Part shown: positions 54,759-64,000 of the stretch, one piece after another
How the letters are laid out: each line of letters begins with the position of its first letter
Position numbering within the stretch: the stretch's first letter is position 1
Translations under genes and position numbers: made by a program
Notes under the pieces: generated by a model
What the model saw: the letters and a program-made list of their open reading frames with translations, nothing else
Databases searched by the model: none
What the model was told of the DNA's origin: nothing
Assembly (NCBI RefSeq): GCF_029360705.1
Contig: NZ_JARKMX010000008.1
Coordinates: 62,001-126,000, forward strand
DNA length: 64,000 bases
Direction of reading: 5' to 3'
Source of the DNA: Paraflavitalea pollutisoli
GTDB taxonomy: Bacteria; Bacteroidota; Bacteroidia; Chitinophagales; Chitinophagaceae

Positions 54759-55580
54759 ATGTCAAATAATACTATCTCAAATATTGCGGGTGGATTAGTC
54801 CGGAAACTGAGGGGACTTACACGCAACAAATACCGGGCTGTTGGTTTTTCATGGCCCAAGGAGATCATGGTCAAGCACCTGCCCGAACAGGGCATTCGTA
54901 CGATCTCACTGTTTGGTAAACAACTTACTTTTAATGGCAGTGGCAATCTGTTGCACAGCCTGCAGGAGCTCTTTCTGGAAGATATTTACCAGCAACCTTT
55001 GAAGGAGAACGCTTACATCCTCGATTGTGGGGCCAACATCGGTCTGAGTGTGATCTACCTCAAGCGCCTGTGCCCCACCGCGACCATTGTTGCCTTTGAA
55101 CCCGATGAGACCAATTACTCGTTGTTGCAGAAAAATATAGGATCTTTTGGTCTCACCAATGTGGAAGCCGTAAAGGCTGCTATATGGACCGAAGAAACAA
55201 CGTTGCACTTCATGAGTGAAGGCTCCCTGGGCAGCAGGATTGCAGACGGTAGTGTCGGCCAGCCCGTTCAGGTGCGTGCTGTGCGCCTGAAGGATTACCT
55301 CGACCGGCCTGTCGATTTTCTAAAGATCGATATCGAAGGGGCAGAATATGCAGTACTGAAAGACGTAGGCGATCGAATCAAGCTGGCCGAAAAGGTGTTT
55401 ATCGAATACCATGGTAGCTATGCACAAAACAAGGAATTGAACGATATACTTCAGTGGGTAGTGGAGCACGGTTTCCGTTACTACATCAAGGAGGCTGGAA
55501 ATATGCATGCGCCCTTTACCCACGCGGGCAACCCCGGCGGGTTCGATGTGCAGCTGAACATATTTTGTACCCGGCTATAG
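54759..55580 (+). CDS. FkbM family methyltransferase
   Basis: 273 residues from MSNNTISNIAGG (TTG at 54750 is an alternative). YILDCGANIGLSVIYLK (SAM motif I), IVAFEPDETNYSLLQKNI, and VDFLKIDIEGAEYAVLKDV, the FkbM hallmark. A second O-methyltransferase of the same family as the gene at 51900 but clearly different in sequence. It is 20 bp after the GT2 gene, so co-transcribed. Confidence 0.92.
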   Translation: MSNNTISNIAGGLVRKLRGLTRNKYRAVGFSWPKEIMVKHLPEQGIRTISLFGKQLTFNGSGNLLHSLQELFLEDIYQQPLKENAYILDCGANIGLSVIYLKRLCPTATIVAFEPDETNYSLLQKNIGSFGLTNVEAVKAAIWTEETTLHFMSEGSLGSRIADGSVGQPVQVRAVRLKDYLDRPVDFLKIDIEGAEYAVLKDVGDRIKLAEKVFIEYHGSYAQNKELNDILQWVVEHGFRYYIKEAGNMHAPFTHAGNPGGFDVQLNIFCTRL

Positions 55581-55660
55581 CCGTTTTTACCTAATTTACC
55601 GGTTGGTGATTGGTGTAGTTTGTTGTTAATCAGCCTAGTGCAAGTGTTTGTTGCATTGCC

Positions 55661-56524
55661 ATGAAGGCTCAACCCGTTAAACGTACAATTATCATGAAAT
55701 TCGATCTGGCAGTTGCCTGGAGGGTTTATCCCGGTATATCGAAACAACCGTTGATCCATGCCAACGATAAGTTGCAGCTCGTCAGGACCTGTCTGGCCTC
55801 TTTCCTGCAAAGCGTCGGCGATCTCAAGGTCAAGTATTACCTGATCCTCGACGGTTGTCCGCCAGTCTACGAAGCCATGATCGAAACACTTTTTGCCCAC
55901 CAGGCCTATACAGCAGTGAGGACCGACGCCATCGGCAATCACCGCACTTTCGCCCTGCAGATCGACCTGCTGACGCAGCAACAAGAGGCCGAACTGGTCT
56001 ATTTTGCAGAAGACGATTACCTCTACGCACCACATGCCATGAAGAAAATGGTAACCTTGATGCGGACCGGCAAAAAAGTCGATTTTGCTACCGTTTTCTA
56101 TAGTAAGGATATTGTGCAGCATCCCATCCATGACCACCGCCATTCGATCCAATGGAATGCAGACACCCTGTGGATGTCCGATTCCTCTACCTGTCTTACT
56201 TTTCTCACCAGGAAAACAACCCTGCTGGCAACCAAAGACCTTTTGCTGACCTATTGCCGGGGCAACAACGATTGCGCCATCTGGCTCATCCTTACCAGAA
56301 CGCACATCTACAACCCGTTCAAATACCTGCGCTTTGCCCTGGCGCAAGACAAAGAAAGCTGGAATATCCTCAAGATGGCGGTGAAGTACAGTTTCAAATA
56401 TTTCTTTGGGTTGCAGCGTTACCGGTTATGGGTTGCCTGGCCAGGTATTGGTACCCATCTTGAAACCCCCACCGTGATGGAAGCGCCGAAATGGATAGCT
56501 TTGGGCAAACAGTTTAGTAGCTAA
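55661..56524 (+). CDS. Glycosyltransferase-like (GT-A) protein
   Basis: 287 residues from the ATG at 55661; a second ATG at 55694 (MKFDLAVAWRVYPG) is equally likely. A nucleotide-sugar GT-A core is suggested by KYYLILDGCPPVYEAMIETL, and the acidic EAELVYFAEDDYLYAP acts as the DxD-type metal site. C-terminal segment is basic and aromatic. Fits the small GT family found in Bacteroidota glycan clusters; the sugar is unknown. 80 bp after the FkbM gene. Confidence 0.75.
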   Translation: MKAQPVKRTIIMKFDLAVAWRVYPGISKQPLIHANDKLQLVRTCLASFLQSVGDLKVKYYLILDGCPPVYEAMIETLFAHQAYTAVRTDAIGNHRTFALQIDLLTQQQEAELVYFAEDDYLYAPHAMKKMVTLMRTGKKVDFATVFYSKDIVQHPIHDHRHSIQWNADTLWMSDSSTCLTFLTRKTTLLATKDLLLTYCRGNNDCAIWLILTRTHIYNPFKYLRFALAQDKESWNILKMAVKYSFKYFFGLQRYRLWVAWPGIGTHLETPTVMEAPKWIALGKQFSS

Positions 56525-56588
56525 GACGGTAAAGGGAACAGGGGCAGCAATTCTTTTTCATTCACAACAGATCCTACAGCATTCACCC

Positions 56589-58085
56589 ATGGGGCAGATC
56601 CGAAAACAGGTCATACAATCATCGTTCATTTCCTATATAGGTTTTATCATAGGAGCCATCAATACATGGTTCTTTGTTAAACAAGGCCTTTTTACGCCGG
56701 AACAATATGGCCTCACCCAGGTAATGATCAGCATTTCGCAGGTTCTTACTCCACTGGCCAGCCTGGGCATGACGGTTTTCATTTATCGTTTCTTCCCCTA
56801 TTACACCGGGCGGCTGGCCTCCAGGGACAATGACATGTTATCGATCACGGTTGTCTTTACCTGCATCGGCGCGCTAGTGGTGTTTTGTCTCTGTCTTTTT
56901 TTTGAACCACTGATCATACGGCAATTTGCTGTCAAGTCCAAACTCCTGGTAGAATATTACTACTGGACATTGTTATATTCCTTTTTCTTTCTGTGTTTTA
57001 CTACCCTGGAAGCGTATTTGTGGTCTCTGAAACGAACGGTGTTGTCGAGCTTTATGAAGGAAACGGCGTATCGTATACTGGTACTGGTACTTATCGGATT
57101 GTATGCCTTCGGAGTAATCGACTTTCGTAGCTTCGTCATCCTGTTCAGCTGCACGTACTTTTTGATCGTACTGGTATTGGTCGCCTACCTGGCCGCCACC
57201 CATCAATTGTACTTTGCCCGGAAGATCAGTCCGGTCACTAAAAAGTTCCGGAAAAGTATATTCAGGTATGTAGGATCGGTATACGCCGGATCTGCCATCA
57301 CCAGCATGGCACGACAGATCGATACACTGTCACTGGCGGGCGCGCGCGATTTGAGCGATACCGGTATCTATTCCCTGAACCAGTTCATTGCAGCGATCCT
57401 GCAGGTTCCCTACCGTGGGTTGCAGGCGATTGCTGTTCCGATGATCTCAGAACATTGGAAAAACAAAAACTACCCCGAGATCAACCGGATCTATCAACGT
57501 TCTTCGATCAATCTTCTGCTCATTGGCTCCTTCCTGTTTGCCAATATTTGGTTGAACTATACCGATGCATTTGCTTTTTTCAACGTAGAGCCAAAATTTT
57601 TGTCCGGAAAGACGGTTTTTCTGCTTTTAGGATTGTACAATGTCTTCGAATTGGCTACCGGTACCAATACGGCGATCATAGCCACCTCTCCTGCCTGGCG
57701 GTTTGAGTTTTATTCAGGACTTATATTGATGTCCATTTCCATACCACTCAATATCCTCTTGGCAAATCTGTATGGCATGAATGGTGTTGCTTTCGCCACC
57801 ATGTCCACACTGGTGATTTATAATATTATCCGGTTGATATTTATTCGCCATCGGTTCAAAATGTGGCCGTTTTCTATGAAAAGCCTCTACGCGTTGTTGC
57901 TCGTGATCGCCGCCCTGGTAATCGCCTATTATCCAACAAACAACCTCCATGGACTGGTGGGCATGCTGCTGCGTTCTGTCTTGTTTTCTGGCTGCTTCTT
58001 TGCCGGGGTATTCTACTTTAAACTTACACCCGATCTTCCCCAATTCATCGAGGTCGTGAAAAACCGGCTGCGCAAAAAGAGATAA
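56589..58085 (+). CDS. Oligosaccharide flippase family protein (Wzx-like, MOP exporter)
   Basis: 498 residues with about fourteen predicted membrane helices. The N-terminal QSSFISYIGFIIGAINTWFF and QYGLTQVMISISQVLTPLASLGM are typical of the MOP/Wzx superfamily, and the third helix pair carries SMARQIDTLSLAGA (membrane Arg/Asp). It would flip a lipid-linked glycan across the inner membrane. Last gene of the plus-strand glycan run; its stop is 26 bp from the convergent kinase stop. Confidence 0.9.
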   Translation: MGQIRKQVIQSSFISYIGFIIGAINTWFFVKQGLFTPEQYGLTQVMISISQVLTPLASLGMTVFIYRFFPYYTGRLASRDNDMLSITVVFTCIGALVVFCLCLFFEPLIIRQFAVKSKLLVEYYYWTLLYSFFFLCFTTLEAYLWSLKRTVLSSFMKETAYRILVLVLIGLYAFGVIDFRSFVILFSCTYFLIVLVLVAYLAATHQLYFARKISPVTKKFRKSIFRYVGSVYAGSAITSMARQIDTLSLAGARDLSDTGIYSLNQFIAAILQVPYRGLQAIAVPMISEHWKNKNYPEINRIYQRSSINLLLIGSFLFANIWLNYTDAFAFFNVEPKFLSGKTVFLLLGLYNVFELATGTNTAIIATSPAWRFEFYSGLILMSISIPLNILLANLYGMNGVAFATMSTLVIYNIIRLIFIRHRFKMWPFSMKSLYALLLVIAALVIAYYPTNNLHGLVGMLLRSVLFSGCFFAGVFYFKLTPDLPQFIEVVKNRLRKKR

Positions 58086-58111
58086 TGGTCATTAGAGGTG
58101 CGCAACCTTTT

Positions 58112-61027
58112 TCAACGGCTTTTTCCGGCATCTTCGAGTGGAAACCGTAACACGACCCGGGTGCCGGCCGGGGTATCATTCTCCACCAGGTCTTCGATGG
58201 TGATGACCACCGGTTGGAGGTGGCTTTTGTTCAGCATTTCGATACGGCGGGCAGTCAGGGTCATACCCTTCGACTGGTATTCGATGTGCATTTCACTTTT
58301 GTATTTACCGGCTTGCTGCCTGCCTACTCCATTGTCTTCCACCCGGCAGATAAGATACGTGTTGTCAATGCTGAATGACACGGTAATTTTCCCGTTCTTG
58401 TCACGCCGGTTACGTATACCATGCCGCACACTGTTCTCAACATAGGGTTGAAGTATCATGGGAGGAATGTACCAGTGTTCGGTCTGTAATTCGGGCGATA
58501 CCTCAACGGTATACGTAAACTTGTCTTCCAGCTTCGTTTTCTCCAGTTCCAGGTAGGTAGAGAGATAATCCACCTCTTCATCGATGCTGATGCGGGATCG
58601 GGACGACAGATCGAGCGTGAGCCTGATGAGGCGCGAAAATTCGGTAATGAACTTATTGGCGCCCACGATGTCTTTGTGAAATACGTATTGCTGTACGGAG
58701 TTGAGGCTGTTGAAAATGAAATGCGGGTTCATCTGGGCTTTCAGGGCCATTTGTTCCAGCTCGGCCATCCGGTTCTTGAGCTGCATCTTCTCCTCGTTTT
58801 GTTGGCGCACTTTCCGCACGCGGGCTTTTACAAATAGCCATACGAGTAACCACGCCAGTAACAACACGGTAATCCTGAACCAGGTCTTTTCCCACAATAA
58901 TTTGTCCACCCGGAAAGGCAGTGTAAGAAGGGCACTCGTAACGCCGAACTTGTTGGTGGCTTGTATTTGCAATTCGTATTCGCCGGAAGGTAATGAAGGA
59001 TAACTGAGGTAGGTTTCCCGGGTAGTTTGCCAGGCATCGTTCAAGCCCTTCAGCCTGTAGCGATAGGTGATATCGCCGGCCGACCGGAAGGAGATACCTA
59101 CATAATCAAACCTGATCCCGTTGGGCCGCGCTGGCAACACGAAGTTGAGCGTATCCTGGTGCCAGCTGGTGTCGGCTGAGGTGATTCCCGTAAGGCGCAA
59201 TTCGCAGATGGAATTGCCGGAGATCTTTTCGGCATCGAAAACAGTCAGCCCCGCCTGTGTGCCTACATACACCTGCGAGCGGTCGACATACACGCAGTTC
59301 ACGATATTGGCGAGCAGGCCATCTTCCATCGTATAAGCGGTGATCTGCGGTTGGGCATCCTGCCAGCTGATCCGGTTGAGTCCTTTATCGGTACCCAGCC
59401 ACAGGTAGCCGTTGTCGATAAACAGTGCCCGGCAGATATTGCTGGAAAGCCCTTCTTTTTCGGTGAACTGATGGGTGATCCGGTTGTTGCGGTAACCGAT
59501 CAGGCCAGTACCATTGGTAGCGACCCATAGGGTCCCATCGGGCGTTGCGTTGATGGCGGTGATGCGGCCTTTGAAGACGGGCAATTGATTGCCCAGGAAG
59601 TTGACGGTATTGTTTGGGCCTGTAATCTGGTACAGGCCGGTGGTAGACCCCATGTAGAAAGTATCATTCAACGCCCAACCGGAAGTGGCCCGCTGATTGA
59701 TGAGGCAGTGGTCAAAATGCAGGCTGTCGTTGAGCAGGAATAAGCCCGTATTGGTACTGACCAGCCATTTGCCTTTGTAGGGCATGATCGTTTTGATGGC
59801 AGCCGGTAACTTACCTACCTGAAGTTTTTCCTTTTTCTGTAGTACAACTCCCTGATCGGTGCCGAAGAGCAGCTTATCTCCCTGCTGTTGAATGTTCATG
59901 ATCCGCGCGAAGGTCTTGTAGCCCAACAATTGCACGGGCGGCGAAATACGAAAACTGTCGATATGGTATAAGAAACCTTTTTCGGTTCCTACATACAAGG
60001 TCTTTTGGGTGCGCAGCAGGCTGTTGACAGCCAGCGGATGGTCGTAGTCGGGGTTAAAGCGGTAATTCAGGAACTCGAAGGAGCCCATGCGGTAAATGCC
60101 TGCCCCATGTGTCATAAACCAGTAGTTACCTTCCCGGTCGCGCATGGTCGTATTGACATTCACCTTGTACAGGCATTCATGCAATGGCCGGCCTGTTCTG
60201 AAATTATAGATCGTGGAGCCGTTGGGCGTATTGATGGTCAGCAGGCTATCGTCGAGATGGGTTACACTCTTGAGCGCGGGTGCGTAAATGGAAGAAAGAC
60301 GGCGATGGGTGGAGGGATCTATACAATTCAGGCTGTCTCCCCCATTGAATATTTCCAGGGTCGGCGATATCCAGGTTCTATGGATGGGACCCAGTGCCAC
60401 CGGCGATTGGCTGACGACGCCATAGTTTTGGGTATTCAACTTCACGTAGGCGCCCGTCAGCCAGTCGATATTGGTGATGTACCCCAACCTGCCATCGACG
60501 GTGAGGCCGATCTTGATGATGCGGTGCCCCGAACTGCTGAGTACCCGCGTGATCTTTTGCGCCTGAAAGTTGACGTAGTGAATGGCATTGTTTTCTGCGA
60601 TGTACATGTTGCCGGCGGCATCGGGCACCATATCGATCACATCCCTGGTAAGGCGGAGCTGTTTCAGCAGCGAATCATTATACTGGTTGTGGATCTTTCC
60701 CTGGTAATAATAGCTTACTGCGTTGCCAAAAGGCTGCATCCATACGCGGTTGCGTGCATCTACATACAGGCGCAGTATTTCGTTGTCGGGTAAGCCATCC
60801 CGGGTGGTGAAGTTGCGGAAATGCGTGCCATCGAAGCGGCTTACCCCGGTTTCTGTGGCAAACCACAGGAAGCCTTCCTGGTCTTCGGCACCATGGTAGA
60901 CCACAGAACCTGCGAGGCCATCCCGTACGTCGTAGTGGGCATAGCTGTACTCCTGCCCCTGTATGGGCGCAGCGAGGTGCAGTGTCCATAACAATAACCA
61001 TATCGGAATCCAATACCTCATACACAT
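58112..61027 (-). CDS. Two-component regulator propeller histidine kinase (LytS-type), copy 1
   Basis: 971 residues (969 if the second ATG, 61021, is used). A signal peptide or anchor (about 3-22) is followed by a 14-bladed two-component-regulator propeller pair (about 30-620), with blades such as GYLWLGTDKGLNRI and FLWFATETGVSRFDG. A Y_Y_Y domain (about 625-700, SAGDITYRYRLKGLNDAWQT) precedes one membrane helix (TWFRITVLLLAWLLVWLF), then a His_kinase domain (LKAQMNPHFIFNSLNSVQQY) and HATPase (DNGVGRQQA). It senses an extracellular signal and phosphorylates a LytTR regulator. Encoded 8 bp after that regulator. Confidence 0.93.
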   Translation of the reverse strand: MCMRYWIPIWLLLWTLHLAAPIQGQEYSYAHYDVRDGLAGSVVYHGAEDQEGFLWFATETGVSRFDGTHFRNFTTRDGLPDNEILRLYVDARNRVWMQPFGNAVSYYYQGKIHNQYNDSLLKQLRLTRDVIDMVPDAAGNMYIAENNAIHYVNFQAQKITRVLSSSGHRIIKIGLTVDGRLGYITNIDWLTGAYVKLNTQNYGVVSQSPVALGPIHRTWISPTLEIFNGGDSLNCIDPSTHRRLSSIYAPALKSVTHLDDSLLTINTPNGSTIYNFRTGRPLHECLYKVNVNTTMRDREGNYWFMTHGAGIYRMGSFEFLNYRFNPDYDHPLAVNSLLRTQKTLYVGTEKGFLYHIDSFRISPPVQLLGYKTFARIMNIQQQGDKLLFGTDQGVVLQKKEKLQVGKLPAAIKTIMPYKGKWLVSTNTGLFLLNDSLHFDHCLINQRATSGWALNDTFYMGSTTGLYQITGPNNTVNFLGNQLPVFKGRITAINATPDGTLWVATNGTGLIGYRNNRITHQFTEKEGLSSNICRALFIDNGYLWLGTDKGLNRISWQDAQPQITAYTMEDGLLANIVNCVYVDRSQVYVGTQAGLTVFDAEKISGNSICELRLTGITSADTSWHQDTLNFVLPARPNGIRFDYVGISFRSAGDITYRYRLKGLNDAWQTTRETYLSYPSLPSGEYELQIQATNKFGVTSALLTLPFRVDKLLWEKTWFRITVLLLAWLLVWLFVKARVRKVRQQNEEKMQLKNRMAELEQMALKAQMNPHFIFNSLNSVQQYVFHKDIVGANKFITEFSRLIRLTLDLSSRSRISIDEEVDYLSTYLELEKTKLEDKFTYTVEVSPELQTEHWYIPPMILQPYVENSVRHGIRNRRDKNGKITVSFSIDNTYLICRVEDNGVGRQQAGKYKSEMHIEYQSKGMTLTARRIEMLNKSHLQPVVITIEDLVENDTPAGTRVVLRFPLEDAGKSR

Positions 61028-61035
61028 ACAGGGCG

Positions 61036-61782
61036 CTATAAGCCGAAACGGGCCATCAGTTCATCTTTTCTGCGGGAGGCTACTTCCAGCATCGTACCGT
61101 CTTCCATTTCGATGAACCCTCCCCGGCCGCGGTGGTATTTTTTGATGTAATTGAGGTTGATGATATGTGAATTGTGTATGCGGAAGAACATTTCGTCCAG
61201 CAACAACGATTCATATTCCTTGATGTTTTTCGAGGAAATGATCTTATCCATGCCCTTGACATAAAAAACGGCATACCCGCCCTTCGACTCACACCGGATG
61301 ATATCGGGCAGTGGTACAAAAACATACCCTTCTTTGGAAGGCAGGGCGAGCTTTTGCACGCCGGCCTGTGGTTTTTTGAGGTTGAACAGCAGGTTCTCGA
61401 TGCGGCTGTTGGTATTGCGGGCTTTTATCCGCTCCATCGCTTTGTTGACAGCCTGCATCAACTCGTCGATGTTGACGGGTTTCAGCAGGTAATCGAGTGC
61501 GCTGTATTTGATGGCTTTTAAGGAATAGTTGTTGAAGGCGGTGATGAATATGATCTCGAAGTTGACCGGTTTAATGCGGTCGAGCAGGTCAAAGCCACTA
61601 CCGAAAGGCATTTCGATATCGAGAAATACCAGGTCCGGATCTTTTTCTTCGATCAGTTGAATGGCTTCGTCAATGTTTTCAGCTTGTCCTTCCACCTGTA
61701 CGTGGGGACAAAATTCTTCCAACATCAGTTTCAGGATGCGGTTGTTCTTAGGTTCATCATCGATCAGTAAGGCACGTAACAT
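61036..61782 (-). CDS. LytTR-family response regulator
   Basis: 248 residues from MLRALLIDDEP; upstream codons in the open frame overlap the kinase and are not used. Receiver: DDE at 8-10, phospho-acceptor D55 in LVFLDIEMPFGSG, Lys in YLLKPVNI. Linker, then a LytTR DNA-binding domain (about 145-248): VFVPLPDIIRCESKGGYAVF, ILYSKNIKEYESLL-like and FFRIHNSHIINLNYIKKYHR. It binds direct repeats in target promoters. It lies between the two propeller kinases, 13 bp after one and 8 bp before the other. Confidence 0.94.
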   Translation of the reverse strand: MLRALLIDDEPKNNRILKLMLEEFCPHVQVEGQAENIDEAIQLIEEKDPDLVFLDIEMPFGSGFDLLDRIKPVNFEIIFITAFNNYSLKAIKYSALDYLLKPVNIDELMQAVNKAMERIKARNTNSRIENLLFNLKKPQAGVQKLALPSKEGYVFVPLPDIIRCESKGGYAVFYVKGMDKIISSKNIKEYESLLLDEMFFRIHNSHIINLNYIKKYHRGRGGFIEMEDGTMLEVASRRKDELMARFGL

Positions 61783-61795
61783 ATGGTCGGTCGTT

Positions 61796-64000
61796 TTACC
61801 ATTCTGCCGCATCTTGCAGGGGAAACTTTAGCGTTACCCGGGTGCCGGCAGGTTGGCGATTATTTTCAAGGTCTTCTATATCGATCACCACCGGACTGCG
61901 GTGGTGCTTGTTCAGCATCTCGATGCGGCGTGCTGTCAGCGTCATACCTTTCGATTGGTATTCGATGGCCATTTCCGATTTATACTGGGCGGCTTTTTTT
62001 CGTCCTACGCCATTGTCCTCAACGCAACAGATCAGGTATTCATGGTCTGCCCGGAAAGAGACCAGGATCATGCCCAGTTTGTCGGGCCGGTTGCGCACGC
62101 CATGCCGGATACTGTTCTCTACGTACGGTTGCAGTATCATAGGTGGAATTGACCAGGCTGCCGTGTCGAGTCCGGCTGCTACCTCCACCTTGTAAGAAAA
62201 CTTATCTTCAAACTTTGTTTTCTCCAGTTCGAGATAGGTCGTAAGATAGCTGATTTCCTCGTACAGGCTGATCCTCGTTTTGGAAGAGATGTCGAGTGTC
62301 AACCGTATCAACCGAGAAAATTCGGTAATGAATTTGTTGGCCCCGAGGATATCTTTATCGATCACGTATTGCTGTACCGAATTCAGGCTGTTGAAGATGA
62401 AGTGGGGGTTCATCTGTGCTTTCAACGCCATCTGCTCCAGGTCGGCAATGCGGTTGCTGATCTGCATTTTCTCCTCGTTCTGCCTTTTGATCTTCTTGAT
62501 GCGGTAACTCACAAAAATCCACACGAGCGCCCAAATAATTATGATGGCGAGTAGCCGGAACCAGGTCATCTCCCAAAAATGCCTGGCTACCTGAAAAGGA
62601 ATGGTGATGGTGTCGCTTTGAATACCAAATTTATTGATAGCCGTCAACTGCAATTGATAGTCGCCCGAAGGCAAAGAGGGATAATTGAGAAAGGTTTCGC
62701 GCGTGGTTTGCCATTCGTCATCGAGGCCCGCGAGGCGGTATCGATAGGTAATGTCGCCTGCAGAGCGATAGGAAATGCCGACGTACGCAAATCGGACTGC
62801 GTTGCCGGAAGGCTGGAGTGTGAAGTTGGAGTCTTCTAATGACAAACCGCGACCAGCCGCCTGGATGCCAGTGATCCGTAGTTTGCAGTAAGAGTCATGC
62901 GAGATCTTGTTGGCGTCAAAGGTGGTGAGGCCAGCCGGAGTGCCTACGAAAACGGTGGTACTATCAACATAAATGGTATTCACAATGTCCGCGATCAGTC
63001 CGTCAGCGCGGCTAAAGGTGGTGATCATCGGCTTTTTATCTACGTATCGTACGCGGTTGAGGCCTTTATCGGTGCCCACCCATATATCGTGCCCGTCGAT
63101 AAACAAGGTGCGGCATATATTACTGGTAAGGCCATCCGATTGACGGATATTGCCAATCACCTTACCGTCCTTATAAGCAATGATGCCATCGCCATGCGTA
63201 CCGATCCACAAAGTGTTGTCTGCCCCCCCTTCAATGCTGGTGATCCGGTTGCGCAGCAACGGATGCTGATCTCCCAGCCATTTTTTGGATTGGTTGGAAG
63301 AATCGACTATATACAGACCATCTACGGCCCCGGAATAGTAAATGCCTTGCATCTTGTACGAACAGGTAGAGCGGAAATCGAGGTAGAAGTCACGGTACGA
63401 CAGGTCGGGATATATATGCACCATGCCGGAATGAGCACTGAGCAGGATCTCATCATTTTGCAGCCGCATGGCCTTCACGGCGATGGTGTGGAAGATCGTC
63501 GTAAAGCTATAATCAGGACCCAGTCTGTATATCCCTTCATCGGTACCTATTATGATATCATTATTGGGAAAAGCAGCCATGGCCGCTATTTTGGCATTGA
63601 TGGAAGTAGTCCGTACGTGGTGCGACGCTACCTGCCGGGTTTTCATATCGATGGTAAATAGCATCGACTTTTCGGCACCTACATATAGCTTGTTGTTCTT
63701 TTTTAACGTGCTGAAGATGGCCAGCGCTTCCTTTCCCGGCTGTGAGAATTCGAAGTTGGTGAATTCAAAAGAGCCTACCCGAAAAACACCTGAACCACCC
63801 GTCAGGAACCACCAGTTGCCTTCTGAATCCTGGAATACGTTGTTGATCGTTTTGCCTTTGAGCACCTGTCGCACAGCCTTCATGGTATGCACATTGAATA
63901 GGATAGCTCCGTTGCCGGTTTTGAAGAAGCACAGACTGTCATTAATTCCTGAAACGCCGTTGAACGCTTCAGGAACGGGTACATTCACCAACGAGTTGGC
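61796..64000 (-). CDS. Two-component regulator propeller histidine kinase (LytS-type), copy 2, 5' partial
   Basis: The frame runs off the right end, so the N-terminus and part of the propeller are missing; about 734 residues are visible. Blades such as IWVGTDKGLNRV and NTLWIGTHGDGIIAYK, Y_Y_Y domain with YRYRLAGLDDEWQTTRETFL, a membrane helix (WFRLLAIIIIWALVWIFV), His_kinase LKAQMNPHFIFNSLNSVQQYV and HATPase DNGVGRKKA. The cytoplasmic half is close to copy 1, while the propellers are diverged, so this is a duplication with a changed sensor. Upstream of the regulator in the operon. Confidence 0.93.
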   Translation of the reverse strand, partial: ANSLVNVPVPEAFNGVSGINDSLCFFKTGNGAILFNVHTMKAVRQVLKGKTINNVFQDSEGNWWFLTGGSGVFRVGSFEFTNFEFSQPGKEALAIFSTLKKNNKLYVGAEKSMLFTIDMKTRQVASHHVRTTSINAKIAAMAAFPNNDIIIGTDEGIYRLGPDYSFTTIFHTIAVKAMRLQNDEILLSAHSGMVHIYPDLSYRDFYLDFRSTCSYKMQGIYYSGAVDGLYIVDSSNQSKKWLGDQHPLLRNRITSIEGGADNTLWIGTHGDGIIAYKDGKVIGNIRQSDGLTSNICRTLFIDGHDIWVGTDKGLNRVRYVDKKPMITTFSRADGLIADIVNTIYVDSTTVFVGTPAGLTTFDANKISHDSYCKLRITGIQAAGRGLSLEDSNFTLQPSGNAVRFAYVGISYRSAGDITYRYRLAGLDDEWQTTRETFLNYPSLPSGDYQLQLTAINKFGIQSDTITIPFQVARHFWEMTWFRLLAIIIIWALVWIFVSYRIKKIKRQNEEKMQISNRIADLEQMALKAQMNPHFIFNSLNSVQQYVIDKDILGANKFITEFSRLIRLTLDISSKTRISLYEEISYLTTYLELEKTKFEDKFSYKVEVAAGLDTAAWSIPPMILQPYVENSIRHGVRNRPDKLGMILVSFRADHEYLICCVEDNGVGRKKAAQYKSEMAIEYQSKGMTLTARRIEMLNKHHRSPVVIDIEDLENNRQPAGTRVTLKFPLQDAAEW

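Overview
The window looks like chromosomal DNA from a Bacteroidota bacterium, most likely family Chitinophagaceae (inference from gene content, not from a search). Supporting signs: a type IX secretion sorting tail on the first gene, DUF5695 and YfhO proteins, LytS-type kinases with two-component-regulator propellers, GTG/TTG starts without Shine-Dalgarno sites, and several -7 boxes of the Bacteroidota form TAnnTTTG near start codons. Base composition is moderate in most of the window; about 26.0-28.0 kb is visibly AT-richer.

Layout. 0-4 kb: end of a secreted delta-60-repeat protein, then a VWA/AAA+ ATPase pair. 4-14 kb: housekeeping genes (murB, catalase, priA with plsC and a DUF4258 protein, mtaB, a YdcF-like protein, a DNA-3-methyladenine glycosylase). 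14-18 kb: signalling block with a REC-PAS-kinase on the plus strand facing an operon of an ethylene-receptor-like sensor kinase and a single-domain response regulator. 18-26 kb: lipoprotein, esterase, an undescribed small protein plus cysteine-rich protein pair, the clpS-aat N-degron operon, DUF2200, an Asp-nucleophile alpha/beta hydrolase, and a HAD/reductase/DUF72 operon. 26-28.4 kb: AT-rich accessory stretch with an orphan gene, an NTF2-like protein, a gene remnant, and a tRNA-Val array of two intact copies and one decayed copy. 28.5-35.5 kb: DUF5695 protein, M1 aminopeptidase lipoprotein, DEDDh/GIY-YIG nuclease. 35.5-36.6 kb: two single-helix miniproteins and an intergenic mosaic of 11-bp tandem repeats. 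36.6-44.8 kb: valS, a 950-residue metalloprotease/propeller/barrel-like protein, PrsW, GNAT, a queuosine precursor transporter. 44.9-58.1 kb: glycan cluster (five glycosyltransferases or glycosyltransferase-like proteins, two FkbM methyltransferases and one further methyltransferase, YfhO, a LamG lipoprotein, a flippase). 58.1-64 kb: kinase - LytTR regulator - kinase operon, the first kinase running off the end.

How genes work together. Aat and ClpS form the write and read steps of the Leu/Phe N-degron pathway behind one well-formed promoter. The glycan genes would build, methylate and export a surface or exopolysaccharide; no polymerase or ligase is recognised. The two paralogous propeller kinases probably share the LytTR regulator between them. 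The ethylene-receptor-like kinase is likely to phosphorylate the receiver protein encoded 7 bp downstream.

The most unusual items are the bacterial kinase with a complete ethylene-receptor-type copper-site signature at plant spacing, the three different 11-bp tandem repeats in front of valS, the paired miniproteins, and the nine-cysteine protein with its small partner.
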